Assembly (NCBI RefSeq): GCF_001905905.1
Contig: NZ_LIVT01000003.1
Span: 1,131,001-1,195,000 of the forward strand
Direction of reading: 5' to 3'
Length of the DNA: 64,000 bases
Source: Streptomyces sp. CB02366
GTDB lineage: Bacteria; Actinomycetota; Actinomycetes; Streptomycetales; Streptomycetaceae
Shown here: one piece after another, positions 1 through 7,028 of the stretch
Layout of the letters: every line of letters starts with the position of its first letter
Numbering within the stretch: the stretch's first letter is position 1
Made by a program: the position numbers and the translations under genes
Notes under the pieces: generated by a model
Databases searched by the model: none
Told to the model about the DNA's origin: nothing
Seen by the model: the letters and a program-made list of their open reading frames with translations, nothing else

Positions 1-436
1 AGCGCCGTGGCGCGGACCTACGGAAGGTGACGTCCACCCCGCCTTCGTCCTGGTCGAGAGCGGTGACCGTGTCGTCGAACAAGAACTCGGCCTCGGTCTG
101 CGCTGACCGGTGGAGCACCTCGGACAGGTCGGCTCGGGTCACCTCGACCGTCGGCGCCTTGTCCGAGGTGAGCGGGAGCTGCAGGATTCGCCTGCCGCCG
201 GGGTCGAGCAGGGTCAGTGACCGATTGCGGGTGGCGAGCCCGCGCAGCTGCGGGAGGATGCCCATGCGGTCGGCGACCGGGATCGCGGGCCCCTTCACGA
301 CGACCGCGCTGCCACCGGAACGCAGCTGCCGGGCATGTTCGACGACCGTTGGCCGGTAGCCGTTCCGGGAGAGCCAGTATGCGAGCGCGGGCCCTGCGAT
401 TCCGGCACCGACTATCAGCACCTCGGGCTTCTTCAT
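1..436 (-). CDS. FAD-dependent monooxygenase, N-terminal part (cut by window edge)
   Basis: The frame opens at an ATG (complement of 434-436) and runs off the window start, giving about 145 residues. It begins with a Rossmann fold: VLIVGAGIAG at residues 6-15 is the FAD-binding GxGxxG motif. It continues into a region resembling the substrate lobe of p-hydroxybenzoate-hydroxylase/TetX-type flavin monooxygenases. These enzymes hydroxylate aromatic or polycyclic substrates with NAD(P)H and O2; the substrate here cannot be told. The gene is divergent from an ArsR-type regulator, and two matched operators lie between them, so it is the likely target of that regulator. Confidence 0.8.
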   Translation of the reverse strand, partial: MKKPEVLIVGAGIAGPALAYWLSRNGYRPTVVEHARQLRSGGSAVVVKGPAIPVADRMGILPQLRGLATRNRSLTLLDPGGRRILQLPLTSDKAPTVEVTRADLSEVLHRSAQTEAEFLFDDTVTALDQDEGGVDVTFRRSAPRR

Positions 437-536
437 GACGATGACCTCTCGGAGTGTCGAGGATGACCAGCTCCCCGGCGAGTGCCGGGGCCGGCTCCCA
501 GAGCGCGGCGGGACGGGGCAGCGCAACCGGAACCAA

Positions 537-556
537 GGTACGAAAAATTTCGTACC
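537..556. promoter_or_regulatory. Operator 1 of the ArsR/monooxygenase divergent promoter
   Basis: This inverted repeat has the form GGTACGA-N6-TCGTACC. It lies about 100 bp upstream of the monooxygenase start and 56 bp upstream of the regulator start. A second site with identical half-sites and spacing begins exactly 40 bp further on, close to four helical turns, so the two sites face the same side of the DNA. Confidence 0.7.
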
Positions 557-576
557 TCAGTGGAGCACATCCTTCA

Positions 577-596
577 GGTACGATTCAAGTCGTACC
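577..596. promoter_or_regulatory. Operator 2, inside a larger inverted repeat
   Basis: The same GGTACGA-N6-TCGTACC pattern as the first site. Its symmetry extends outward to perfect 13-bp arms spanning 571-602 (CCTTCAGGTACGA and TCGTACCTGAAGG). It ends 9 bp before the regulator's GTG and overlaps its ribosome-binding site, so binding should shut off the regulator itself (inferred autoregulation). Confidence 0.7.
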
Positions 597-611
597 TGAA
601 GGAGGTGCCGC

Positions 612-947
612 GTGGCCGGGAAGAACCTGGTCGGCCCGGAGGCCGATGCGCTCGATCTGGGGACGGTGTTTCGCGCCCTCGCAGACGAGCACCGTCGTTC
701 GGTGATGACGGAGTTGGCTGCCGACCGCAGCGACAGCGAGCGGGGCTGCAACTCGTTCGATCTTCCGATCTCGAAGCAGACCCAGACCCACCACTTCCGG
801 GTCCTGCGCCAGGCAGGTCTCATCGACGAGATCGACTACGGCAACCGCAAGGGCATCCGTCTACGGCGCGCAGACATCGAGGAGAGATTCCCCGGGCTGC
901 TCACGCTCCTGGGCGCAGAGTCCCCGGGCGGTACTGCTCCTCGCTGA
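612..947 (+). CDS. ArsR-family winged-helix repressor
   Basis: This 111-aa protein starts at GTG with a GGAGG 7 bp upstream. Residues 18-75 form a winged helix of ArsR type (FRALADEHRRSVMTEL, then KQTQTHHFRVLRQAGLI as recognition helix and a wing RKGIRLR). It lacks the ELCVCDL metal-binding cysteine motif; its one Cys (C46) is isolated, so it is more likely an organic-ligand or redox sensor than an arsenic/metal sensor. It is divergent from a flavin monooxygenase and two identical operators separate them. It probably represses both genes; the ligand is unknown. Confidence 0.85.
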   Translation: MAGKNLVGPEADALDLGTVFRALADEHRRSVMTELAADRSDSERGCNSFDLPISKQTQTHHFRVLRQAGLIDEIDYGNRKGIRLRRADIEERFPGLLTLLGAESPGGTAPR

Positions 948-1114
948 GCACAGCTGAGCACGCCGGAGGGGAGCCCGGGTTGAGCCGCGAGCTCGGCCGA
1001 ATCCAGCCCGCGCCCGGCTCGCAGGTAGCTGGACACGACGCGGGCACAAACGGGATCGGTGTCGCTTCGACCACCGTCCCGCGCTCGTTATCGGCGCCGA
1101 ACTCTTCCGCACAC

Positions 1115-2000
1115 TGAGCCCTCTTCAACTTGATCAGCTGGTGAGTTCGAGAGTGACGATGGCACGGACGACGGTAGTGATCCTCGTGGTGCTGCAGCGC
1201 AGTTTGCGGAGTACTCGCCAGCACTTGAGGGTGGCGATGGAGCGTTCGCCGAGACTTCGGATCTTTGCGTGATCGCGGTTGTGGCGGCGGCGCCAGCCGC
1301 GCAGGTGCTTGCCCCGGATCGGGACGCGGACGGCGGGTCCGGCACCCTGGTATGCCTTGTCCGCCCAGCACTTGATGCCGTCGGCGGCGAGGGCGGCGGG
1401 GATGCCGTGGGTGCGGGCCGCGGTCAGATCGTGGACGGCGCCGGGCAGGGCGTCCGAGACCCAGAGCAGTCGTCCGGCCGGGTCGGCGAGGACCTGCACG
1501 TTCATCCCGTGATGCTTCTTCTTTCCCGAGTAGTACGGGCGGTCGGCCGCAACACGGTCGACCGGCACAAGTGTGCCGTCGAGGATCACGTACGCCTTCC
1601 TGCGGATGGTGTGCATGGCCTGCTCCAGTGTCGGGGCAAGGGTGGCCAGGAGGCCGACGGCCTCGCGTATGTAGCGGTAGACCGTCGCGATCCCAACCTG
1701 GAAGCCGGCGGCGAGGCGGTTGTAGGTGTCGCCGCAGCGTAGGTGGGCGAGTACGAGCAGAGCCTGCCGGCCGCAGCTCAGGCGGCGCCAACGAGAACCG
1801 ATCCGGCGTCGGTGACCTGCCAGCAGACCGGAGAGACAACGCAGGGTACGGCTGGACAGATCGATGGCAGACGGGTAGACAAGCACACAAGCTCCTGGCG
1901 GATGCGGTGATCTTGGTCGTGAACCCGTCTACCAGGAGCTTTCTTCATGTCCGCCGCCGGGGCCCGCAGCTCAACCACCCGTCAGGTTGAAAGGGGCTCA
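1115..2000 (-). mobile_element. IS5-family insertion sequence, about 886 bp
   Basis: One transposase gene sits between imperfect terminal inverted repeats: 1115-1145 and the complement of 1970-2000 agree at 22 of 31 positions, both starting TGAGCCC. A subterminal hairpin with perfect 10-bp arms (AAGCTCCTGG at 1889-1898, CCAGGAGCTT at 1932-1941) lies upstream of the transposase start. Length and layout fit the IS5 family. I found no clear target-site duplication at the edges, so the exact ends could be off by a few bases or one end may be rearranged. Confidence 0.75.
1134..1886 (-). CDS. IS5-family DDE transposase
   Basis: This 250-aa protein starts at GTG. The N-terminal third is a helical DNA-binding region. 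The catalytic DDE_4-type core follows: the first Asp in VILDGTLVP (about residue 100), the second in GAVHDLTAARTHG, and the terminal Glu in GERSIATLKCWRVLRKLR, the usual (Y/G)xRxxxExxxxxLK/R signature. The frame is intact and inverted repeats are present, so the element may still be mobile. It lies just outside the tRNA-Gly island and may have replaced part of an older integrated element. Confidence 0.9.
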   Translation of the reverse strand: MLVYPSAIDLSSRTLRCLSGLLAGHRRRIGSRWRRLSCGRQALLVLAHLRCGDTYNRLAAGFQVGIATVYRYIREAVGLLATLAPTLEQAMHTIRRKAYVILDGTLVPVDRVAADRPYYSGKKKHHGMNVQVLADPAGRLLWVSDALPGAVHDLTAARTHGIPAALAADGIKCWADKAYQGAGPAVRVPIRGKHLRGWRRRHNRDHAKIRSLGERSIATLKCWRVLRKLRCSTTRITTVVRAIVTLELTS

Positions 2001-2076
2001 TTGTGAGCGGTCGCTTCGTACGCGAGAGTAGAGCCCACTGCCGAGGGACAAACCTGATGCCCCGCCAGGTAAGTTG

Positions 2077-2098
2077 TGGCACGCGAATGGCACGCGAA
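2077..2098. repeat. Tandem 11-bp repeat, candidate integrase arm site
   Basis: TGGCACGCGAA occurs twice head to tail (2077-2087, 2088-2098), one helical turn per unit. A looser pair with GGCAC at 2311 and 2322, also 11 bp apart, lies on the other side of the 42-bp att-like repeat. Short direct repeats flanking a tRNA-derived core are typical of arm-binding sites of tyrosine integrases. No integrase gene is left in the window, so this reading is inferred. Confidence 0.4.
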
Positions 2099-2122
2099 CC
2101 CAAAACGGTCTAGACAACAAGG

Positions 2123-2149
2123 AAGCCCCAGGTCTATGACCTGGGGCTT
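2123..2149. terminator. Hairpin homologous to the tRNA-Gly terminator
   Basis: Perfect 12-bp arms (AAGCCCCAGGTC / GACCTGGGGCTT) enclose a TAT loop. The hairpin beside the intact tRNA at 4752-4780 has the same design with compensatory base changes. This looks like the original downstream flank of the tRNA gene, or that of an older element, displaced by integration. Confidence 0.7.
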
Positions 2150-2156
2150 TGCGCTG

Positions 2157-2198
2157 GAGCGGGTGACGAGAATCGAACTCGCGCTCTGAGCTTGGGAA
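2157..2198. repeat. 42-bp copy of the tRNA-Gly 3' part (att site)
   Basis: These 42 bp are identical to 4788-4829, the 3' part of tRNA-Gly(CCC) from the anticodon loop to the discriminator base. Identity stops inside the anticodon loop, so this copy is not a working tRNA. Such a repeat is the standard trace of site-specific integration into a tRNA 3' end. Confidence 0.9.
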
Positions 2199-2368
2199 TC
2201 AGCGGTGCTTGGGCCTATGGAAGGGTTCTGACCTGTGGTTTCGGGCTGGTCAGGTGGATGGCCCCTCGGACTCTGGGAGCCGTATCTGACCGCTGTTGTC
2301 CGCTCTGCTGGGCACGGATGGGGCACGAGAATTCCTAGTGCGACGCGTGCTCCGGACGGGCGGACTGC

Positions 2369-2770
2369 TCAGAGGGGGATGATGCGGACTTGGTTGCCGC
2401 AGAGCTGGGTCATGTCGTCGCTGTCGGAGGTCAGGAGGGCGACGGGCTTCGTCTGGCGGAGTGCGACCTCGGCGACCGTGGCGTCAATGGCGTACTTGTG
2501 TCCGTGCAGTCCGGCGCCTTTGAGAAGCTCAGCTGCCGCTTTCGCCGCCTGTTCGGTGACGGGCTCCACCTTGACGCGGGACAGGGCCCAGTTCAGGCGA
2601 GGCATGTTGGTGCGGGAGTGGGTTACTTCCACGATGGTGTTGGCCCCGATGACCAGGTCGGCTCCCATGTCGTGGAAGACCTGAAGCATCGCGAGGAGCT
2701 TGCGGTTCTGCGCGATCCAGGCGGAGAGCCCTTCCGAATCCAGGACGACGGTCTCGACACGCTCGCTCAC
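2369..2770 (-). CDS. PIN-domain ribonuclease toxin (VapC-like)
   Basis: This 133-aa protein has the PIN-domain acidic constellation: D11 (VLDSEG), E48 (NTIVEVTHSR), D96 (YAIDATVAEVAL) and D116/D118 (LLTSDSDDM). These residues bind Mg2+/Mn2+ and cut RNA in VapC toxins. Its start overlaps the stop of the upstream ribbon-helix-helix gene by ATGA (2767-2770), the usual antitoxin-then-toxin order. Function as a toxin-antitoxin module is inferred from fold and layout. In the island it may stabilise the element or act in phage defence. Confidence 0.87.
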   Translation of the reverse strand: MSERVETVVLDSEGLSAWIAQNRKLLAMLQVFHDMGADLVIGANTIVEVTHSRTNMPRLNWALSRVKVEPVTEQAAKAAAELLKGAGLHGHKYAIDATVAEVALRQTKPVALLTSDSDDMTQLCGNQVRIIPL

Positions 2771-3015
2771 GCGGCGTCCGCGCCTTTGGAGGTGTCGGCG
2801 GAGCCGAAGATCTTAGCGCGGGCCTCGGCGAGCTCCTCGTCGCTGAAGGGTCCGTGCTCCTCCTCGTGACGGCGAAGGTCGTCGCCCAGGAGTTGGTGCC
2901 GGATCTGGCGGGCTACGGCTTCCGCTACGTAGCCGGAGACGTTGTCCGTGAGCTTGCGGAGCTCTGCCACCTGGTCGCTGGGGAGCGTGACGGTGATGCG
3001 AGTCGTCGAAGACAT
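2767..3015 (-). CDS. Ribbon-helix-helix antitoxin (VapB-like)
   Basis: This 82-aa protein begins with TRITVTLPSDQVAELRKL, a beta-strand followed by helices typical of the RHH/CopG DNA-binding fold (residues 4-45). An acidic, probably flexible C-terminal tail (HEEEHGPFSDEELAEARAK) would wrap the toxin. It is translationally coupled to the PIN toxin. Members of this class neutralise their toxin and repress their own promoter; a short imperfect repeat (CATCCAGCATACTGGAGTATG, two half-sites within 3015-3036) lies just upstream of the start and could be the operator. Confidence 0.85.
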   Translation of the reverse strand: MSSTTRITVTLPSDQVAELRKLTDNVSGYVAEAVARQIRHQLLGDDLRRHEEEHGPFSDEELAEARAKIFGSADTSKGADAA

Positions 3016-3182
3016 GCATCCAGCATACTGGAGTATGCGTGTAACGCCTCTGCTTCTGCTTTGGCCGAGAGCGGGGAGTGCCCCGGGAGCGTCCCACCCT
3101 GCGGAGACTCGTCTGATCGAGCGGGTCCGGCCGCGATCTACTGCACCCGGTCGTTGTCAGTGCCTCCTTCTAAGGTCACCGT

Positions 3183-4400
3183 ATGACGACTTTCCGTTCT
3201 GGGTTCACGCTCTGGCAGATGGTCAGCGGGGCACGGGAGCTCACTGAGCATTCGAGCGTGCTGGATCGCATCGATGCAGTACTGCGCGTCATGGGTCCTG
3301 CCTTCGGTGGGACCGGGTACGGCAAGGGCAGGCCTCTGGTGAACGCCTTGGAAGATGTCGCCCAAGAATCGCTCCTGGTCGGAGACTTTGCTCTCGCGCA
3401 GCGGTTTCAGCGCTTTGCTGCCTACGCCGGTGGTGAGCTGTTCCTCGAAATCCTGGAGAACTACTACGACGAGGGAGCTCGGCGGCGTAGCGAGGAAGGC
3501 ATGCGCAGGCTAGTGGCCATGGGCGCCGATCGAGCGGTGGCCGTTTTGGGCGCTCTCTCCGAGGACAACCCGGAGGCGACGGTAGCCGATGCACGGGACC
3601 TCTTTCGCGGTATAGCCCTGTCCGTGGACCACTTGGGCCTCGGCGCGGGGGAGGGTGGGATTCGGCTTCCCACTCGAGAGAGGAGGAGGCTCCAGCAATA
3701 CGGGCACATGGAGCTTGTCCTGAGGAGCCTGCCGCGACCGGCCTTGGCCGAGGCGGCGCGGATGCTGGGCGATTTTCTCGCGGATGCCGACGCGGGGTTG
3801 CTGGCTCAGTTGCTGGAGTTGAAGGCCCGACGAGCGGGTCTCGACGCTCTGCGTGCTGTCGTGGATGACGGGACGAGCTCGGAGAGCGCCCTCCACGCCC
3901 GTCTGAAGAATCAGGAGTGGATTTTCGGCGGTGCCTACGTGGCAGAGCTGGCACGCCGGCAGTACACCGCGGACACGATTCTGGATATCCCGCTTCTGCG
4001 GGGTGACGGGTCCCTTCACGTGGTGGAACTCAAGCGTGCCAACATCAAGGACCTGGTGATTCGCCGCAGCGGCCACCTCATGTTGGGCGCCGCGGCACAC
4101 CATGCTGTGTCGCAGGCTCAAAACTACCTTCGCACCATGGATGAGAGCCGCGAGGCCATCCTGGCGGATCACGGAGTCGATACCCGTAGAGCCTCGGCAA
4201 CGATTGTGATCGGGCATCCGCGATTCGTCACTGGTGGCATTACCCCCAAGGAGATCGCGGAGACACTCCGCACCTACAACACACACGCGGCACGCATTGA
4301 AGTGATCACGTACGAAACCCTGCTGGAGTCAGCAGCCCGGATGCTAGCCCTCGCGTCGGCACAGCAGGATCCTGACCAGCCCGAGGAGCCCACTGCATGA
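3183..4400 (+). CDS. Shedu-like (DUF4263) defence nuclease
   Basis: This is a 405-aa protein. Residues 1-230 are helical and unlike anything I recognise. Residues 235-390 match the Shedu SduA/DUF4263 nuclease domain: a lead-in LKNQEWIFGGAYV (241-253), then the PD-(D/E)xK core with D268 (ILDIPLL) and E282/K284 (HVVELKRAN), then A-x-SQAQNYL (308-315), where the Gln is typical of this family. Shedu proteins are single-gene anti-phage systems that assemble and cut nucleic acid. The catalytic residues are intact here. The next gene overlaps its stop codon, which is not part of the canonical one-gene system. Placement in a tRNA island next to a toxin pair supports a defence role. Confidence 0.8.
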   Translation: MTTFRSGFTLWQMVSGARELTEHSSVLDRIDAVLRVMGPAFGGTGYGKGRPLVNALEDVAQESLLVGDFALAQRFQRFAAYAGGELFLEILENYYDEGARRRSEEGMRRLVAMGADRAVAVLGALSEDNPEATVADARDLFRGIALSVDHLGLGAGEGGIRLPTRERRRLQQYGHMELVLRSLPRPALAEAARMLGDFLADADAGLLAQLLELKARRAGLDALRAVVDDGTSSESALHARLKNQEWIFGGAYVAELARRQYTADTILDIPLLRGDGSLHVVELKRANIKDLVIRRSGHLMLGAAAHHAVSQAQNYLRTMDESREAILADHGVDTRRASATIVIGHPRFVTGGITPKEIAETLRTYNTHAARIEVITYETLLESAARMLALASAQQDPDQPEEPTA

Positions 4401-4723
4401 CCGAAGACGAACAGCCTGCGATCGAGCAGCTATTGGCCCGCCTGTGCGGGGGCGCGATTACAGGAAAGGACTACGTCGGCTACTTCCTCAACGAGCACGG
4501 AGAGGAACTCGTCTTCGCCCAGCGCCGGGGAGAGAAGACCGCCCGGTTCTGGCACAGCGACGCCGACTGGCAGATGTTCCGCGTCAGCGACCACTCAGTA
4601 CGGGTCGGCAGTGTGATGGACGGAGTGATCACCGTCGGAGACTTGATCATAAATCGCCATGAGGCGACGTGGCTTTCCTCGTGCCTTGCTGCCTCCCGCC
4701 ACCTACGCCAGAAGCACGGCTGA
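4397..4723 (+). CDS. Unknown 108-aa protein coupled to the Shedu gene
   Basis: The ATG overlaps the Shedu stop codon (ATGA at 4397-4400), so translation is coupled. The protein is soluble and mixed alpha/beta: an acidic N-terminus, a central stretch rich in short strands (YFLNEHGEELVFAQRRGEKTARFWHSDADW, residues 29-58 read in parts) and a basic C-terminal helix. I recognise no domain. Coupling suggests it regulates, inhibits or assists the nuclease, but nothing in the sequence proves this. Confidence 0.65.
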   Translation: MTEDEQPAIEQLLARLCGGAITGKDYVGYFLNEHGEELVFAQRRGEKTARFWHSDADWQMFRVSDHSVRVGSVMDGVITVGDLIINRHEATWLSSCLAASRHLRQKHG

Positions 4724-4751
4724 CACGCGGCTCGGGGGACGGGTAACAACG

Positions 4752-4780
4752 AAGCTCCCAGGTCTCTGACCTGGGAGCTT
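4752..4780 (-). terminator. tRNA-Gly transcript terminator
   Basis: Perfect 13-bp arms (AAGCTCCCAGGTC / GACCTGGGAGCTT) with a TCT loop begin 9 bp beyond the tRNA 3' end on the minus strand. It also sits 30 bp after the island's last plus-strand gene, so it may end transcripts from both sides. Confidence 0.75.
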
Positions 4781-4788
4781 GTTTCAAG

Positions 4789-4859
4789 AGCGGGTGACGA
4801 GAATCGAACTCGCGCTCTGAGCTTGGGAAGCTCATGTTCTACCATTAAACTACACCCGC
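4789..4859 (-). tRNA. tRNA-Gly, anticodon CCC
   Basis: Read on the minus strand, the 71-nt cloverleaf has a 7-bp acceptor stem (GCGGGTG/CACCCGC), a D-loop with GGTA, a 5-bp anticodon stem (TGAGC/GCTCA) around the loop TTCCCAA (anticodon CCC), and a T-arm GAGTTCGATTCTC. CCA is not encoded. It is the integration target of the adjacent island; its 3' 41 nt are supplied by the repeated att sequence. Confidence 0.95.
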
Positions 4860-5095
4860 GAAGCATGCCGATCACCGGCGCTGCATCGTTCCACACTCTA
4901 CCCCATGTCAGGCCCCCGGCGAATGAGCCGTGGGGCCTCCGTGTTGTGCGCCCGGCGGGGAGGGGGAGGTGTACGGGGGTGTGAGGGACGGGAGTTGAAG
5001 GCGTAGCGTGGGCAGTCGGAGTGCCGGGTGCAGTGGCGTCCCGTTGATCCCCTAATGTGGCTTTCTCGTCCGTATGCGGTTGGGGAAGGGACTTG

Positions 5096-5269
5096 ATGGA
5101 TTCGATGGAGCGCACCGTCGTCCGCTGTGCCGAAGGACATGTTTTCGCTACCTCGTCGTTCCCGATGCAGCAGCTCGGGACCGGCCGGATCGGGCCCGGG
5201 CGGTTGATCCGGTGTCCCCGGTGCGCGCGCTTGCGGCAGGCCGTGCCGGTGGTGTTCGAGAAGCGGTAG
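5096..5269 (+). CDS. Small conserved zinc-ribbon-like protein
   Basis: This 57-aa protein has likely metal ligands: a Cys and His near the N-terminus (VRCAEGHVF) and a later CPRC knuckle (IRCPRCARLRQ). Such a C..H...CxxC arrangement usually binds one zinc. The ATG at 5096 is preferred because GGGGAAGGG lies 6 bp upstream; an in-frame ATG at 5105 is possible. Similar tiny proteins are widespread in Streptomyces, but I know of no assigned role. Confidence 0.65.
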   Translation: MDSMERTVVRCAEGHVFATSSFPMQQLGTGRIGPGRLIRCPRCARLRQAVPVVFEKR

Positions 5270-5853
5270 CAGCCTCCGGGCAAGGGGCGAAGAGCGGTAG
5301 CGGCGGCCGGACGGAAGTCGGGCGGCGGCCGTGTACGGGCCGTGGCGTGCGGGAAACCGGCGCCACGGCCTTTTGCGGAAGCCGACCCGCGGAAGCCCCC
5401 CTGGCCCGCCCGACGAAACCACCTGCCGGGAGACCCGGGCCCTGGGCCCCGGGTGCCGGCTCGCCGGGAGCCGCCCGCCGTCGGACCTGCCCGCCACCGG
5501 GCCGCTGAAAGCCGGCTGCCCACAAACCTGCCCCCCGCCGCCCCAGGACTCAGCCCCCCCCGGAGCCCCCGCCCTCGGCCCTGGAAGGCGTGCTCGCTGG
5601 AGAGCCCCGCCACCATGGCGCCCCCGGAGGCATACGCGTACAGGGGAGGCGTGCGTACAGGAAGGGGGTGTACGTGTACAGGAAGGGGGTGTACGTGTAC
5701 AGGAAGGGCCGTACGCGTGCAGGAAGGGGTGTGCGGCACGGGGGCGGGGCCCGGCGGCGGAGGTCAGCGGCGCCGTCCTGGCCGGGGGTGGCGCGCGGCA
5801 CGTGCGGGTGGTCCGGTTGGGGTGGGGTCGTGCGTTCTGCGTATCCTCGGGAC
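5270..5853. other. Intergenic stretch with no supported gene
   Basis: These 584 bp are very GC-rich. Long open frames exist on both strands but have low-complexity Pro/Arg/Gly composition and no family resemblance. The only clear structure is the 21-bp tandem repeat at 5648-5731. The promoter for dcd should lie in the last 100 bp. Confidence 0.6.
5648..5731. repeat. Four imperfect 21-bp tandem repeats
   Basis: The unit is about TGTACGTGTACAGGAAGGGGG. Units lie at 5648-5668, 5669-5689, 5690-5710 and 5711-5731; the middle two are nearly identical and the outer two degenerate. The period of 21 bp is two helical turns, and each unit holds a small palindrome (GTACGTGTAC). It lies about 120 bp upstream of dcd. 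Confidence 0.85.
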
Positions 5854-6429
5854 GTGCTTCTCTCAGACAAGGACATCCGGGCCGAGATCGACGCCGGCCG
5901 AGTCCGCATCGATCCGTACGACCCTTCGATGGTGCAGCCGTCGAGCATCGACGTGCGGCTGGACCGCTACTTCCGGGTGTTCGAGAACCACCGGTACCCG
6001 CACATCGACCCGGCCGTCGAGCAGTCCGATCTGACCCGCACGGTCGAGCCGGAGGGCGACGAGGCGTTCATCCTGCACCCCGGGGAGTTCGTGCTGGCGT
6101 CCACGTACGAGGTGATCTCGCTCCCCGACGACCTGGCCTCGCGCCTCGAGGGCAAGAGTTCGCTGGGGCGGCTCGGTCTGGTGACGCACTCGACCGCGGG
6201 GTTCATCGACCCCGGGTTCTCCGGACACGTGACCCTGGAGCTCTCGAACCTCGCCACGCTGCCGATAAAGCTGTGGCCGGGGATGAAGATCGGGCAGCTG
6301 TGCATGTTCCGGCTGACCTCGCCCTCCGAGTTCCCGTACGGCTCCGAGCGGTACGAGTCGCGGTACCAGGGCCAGCGGGGGCCCACGGCCTCGCGGTCGT
6401 TCCAGAACTTCCATCGGACCCAGGTGTGA
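5854..6429 (+). CDS. dcd: dCTP deaminase
   Basis: This 191-aa protein starts at GTG. It removes the amino group of dCTP to give dUTP, the precursor for dTMP synthesis, and is a cytosolic homotrimer. Family marks are [12 protein letters not shown] at the N-terminus, the nucleotide-binding [11 protein letters not shown] with its Ser/Arg, the [19 protein letters not shown] stretch carrying the catalytic Glu, and a C-terminal [11 protein letters not shown] segment that closes over the nucleotide. Full length for the family. A phosphoribosyltransferase gene follows 6 bp later, so the two are probably one transcript linked to nucleotide metabolism. Confidence 0.97.
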   Translation: MLLSDKDIRAEIDAGRVRIDPYDPSMVQPSSIDVRLDRYFRVFENHRYPHIDPAVEQSDLTRTVEPEGDEAFILHPGEFVLASTYEVISLPDDLASRLEGKSSLGRLGLVTHSTAGFIDPGFSGHVTLELSNLATLPIKLWPGMKIGQLCMFRLTSPSEFPYGSERYESRYQGQRGPTASRSFQNFHRTQV

Positions 6430-6435
6430 TCGATC

Positions 6436-6936
6436 ATGGCTAGTGACGTGCGGGAAAACCTCAGCTACGAGGGCTTCGGGCGGGCGGTGCGCGAGCTGGC
6501 GCAGGCCGTCGCCGACGACGGATACGAGCCCGATGTGGTGCTGAGCATCGCCCGGGGCGGCGTGTTCGTCGCCGGCGGGCTCGCCTACGCCCTCGACTGC
6601 AAGAACATCCACCTCGTCAACGTGGAGTTCTACACCGGGGTCGGGACCACCCTGGAGATGCCGGTCATGCTGGCGCCCGTCCCCAACGCGATCGACTTCT
6701 CCGACAAGAAGGTCCTGATCGCCGACGACGTGGCCGACACCGGCAAGACGCTCAAGCTCGTCCACGACTTCTGCGTCGACCACGTCGCCGAGGTCCGCAG
6801 CGCCGTCATCTACGAGAAGTCCCACTCCCTCGTGAAGTGCGAGTACGTGTGGAAGAAGACCGACCAGTGGATCAACTTCCCGTGGAGCGTCGAGAAGCCC
6901 GTCGTCCGGCGGGACGGGCAGGTTCTCGACGCCTAG
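6436..6936 (+). CDS. Phosphoribosyltransferase, hypoxanthine/xanthine type
   Basis: This 166-aa type I PRTase has the PRPP-binding signature VLIADDVADTGKTL at residues 95-108, with the two adjacent acidic residues and the PPi-loop DTGKT. The N-terminal hood contains SIARGGVFVAGGL, the PPi loop after strand one. It would transfer a nucleobase to PRPP. The base is uncertain: the overall look is of the gpt/hpt-like actinobacterial proteins, and some related proteins have regulatory roles. It lies directly after dcd and before a strong terminator. Confidence 0.85.
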   Translation: MASDVRENLSYEGFGRAVRELAQAVADDGYEPDVVLSIARGGVFVAGGLAYALDCKNIHLVNVEFYTGVGTTLEMPVMLAPVPNAIDFSDKKVLIADDVADTGKTLKLVHDFCVDHVAEVRSAVIYEKSHSLVKCEYVWKKTDQWINFPWSVEKPVVRRDGQVLDA

Positions 6937-6973
6937 GGCGTGTTTCGAAAGCAGCGCCGTCCGCCCGTGCGGA

Positions 6974-7018
6974 ACGGTGAGGGGCCCGGAGCGCTCAGCG
7001 CTCCGGGCCCCTCACCGT
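6974..7018. terminator. Strong bidirectional terminator
   Basis: A perfect 21-bp stem (6974-6994 with 6998-7018) has a 3-nt TCA loop. It sits between the convergent phosphoribosyltransferase and Yip1-family genes and can end both transcripts. Confidence 0.9.
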
Positions 7019-7028
7019 CTTCACCGGG

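Larger units (their letters stand above)
2157..4829. mobile_element. Small tRNA-Gly-borne defence island
   Basis: The 42-bp direct repeats at 2157-2198 and 4788-4829 bound about 2.6 kb. Inside are a PIN toxin/antitoxin pair, a Shedu-like nuclease and a coupled small gene. No integrase, relaxase or phage gene is present, so it is either a decayed remnant or a satellite mobilised in trans. Codon use is less GC-biased at third positions than in the flanking core genes, which supports foreign origin. Confidence 0.75.

Noticed and set aside
482..1117. Long plus-strand frame over the ArsR gene
   Set aside because: It is out of frame with the clear winged-helix gene and runs across the operators.
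1105..2010. Target-site duplication around the IS
   Set aside because: The bases outside the inverted repeats do not match, so no duplication is claimed.
4480..5739. Long minus-strand frame from the island's small gene across tRNA-Gly to the 21-bp repeats
   Set aside because: It crosses a tRNA and a terminator and has no family resemblance; its repeated residues only reflect the DNA repeat.
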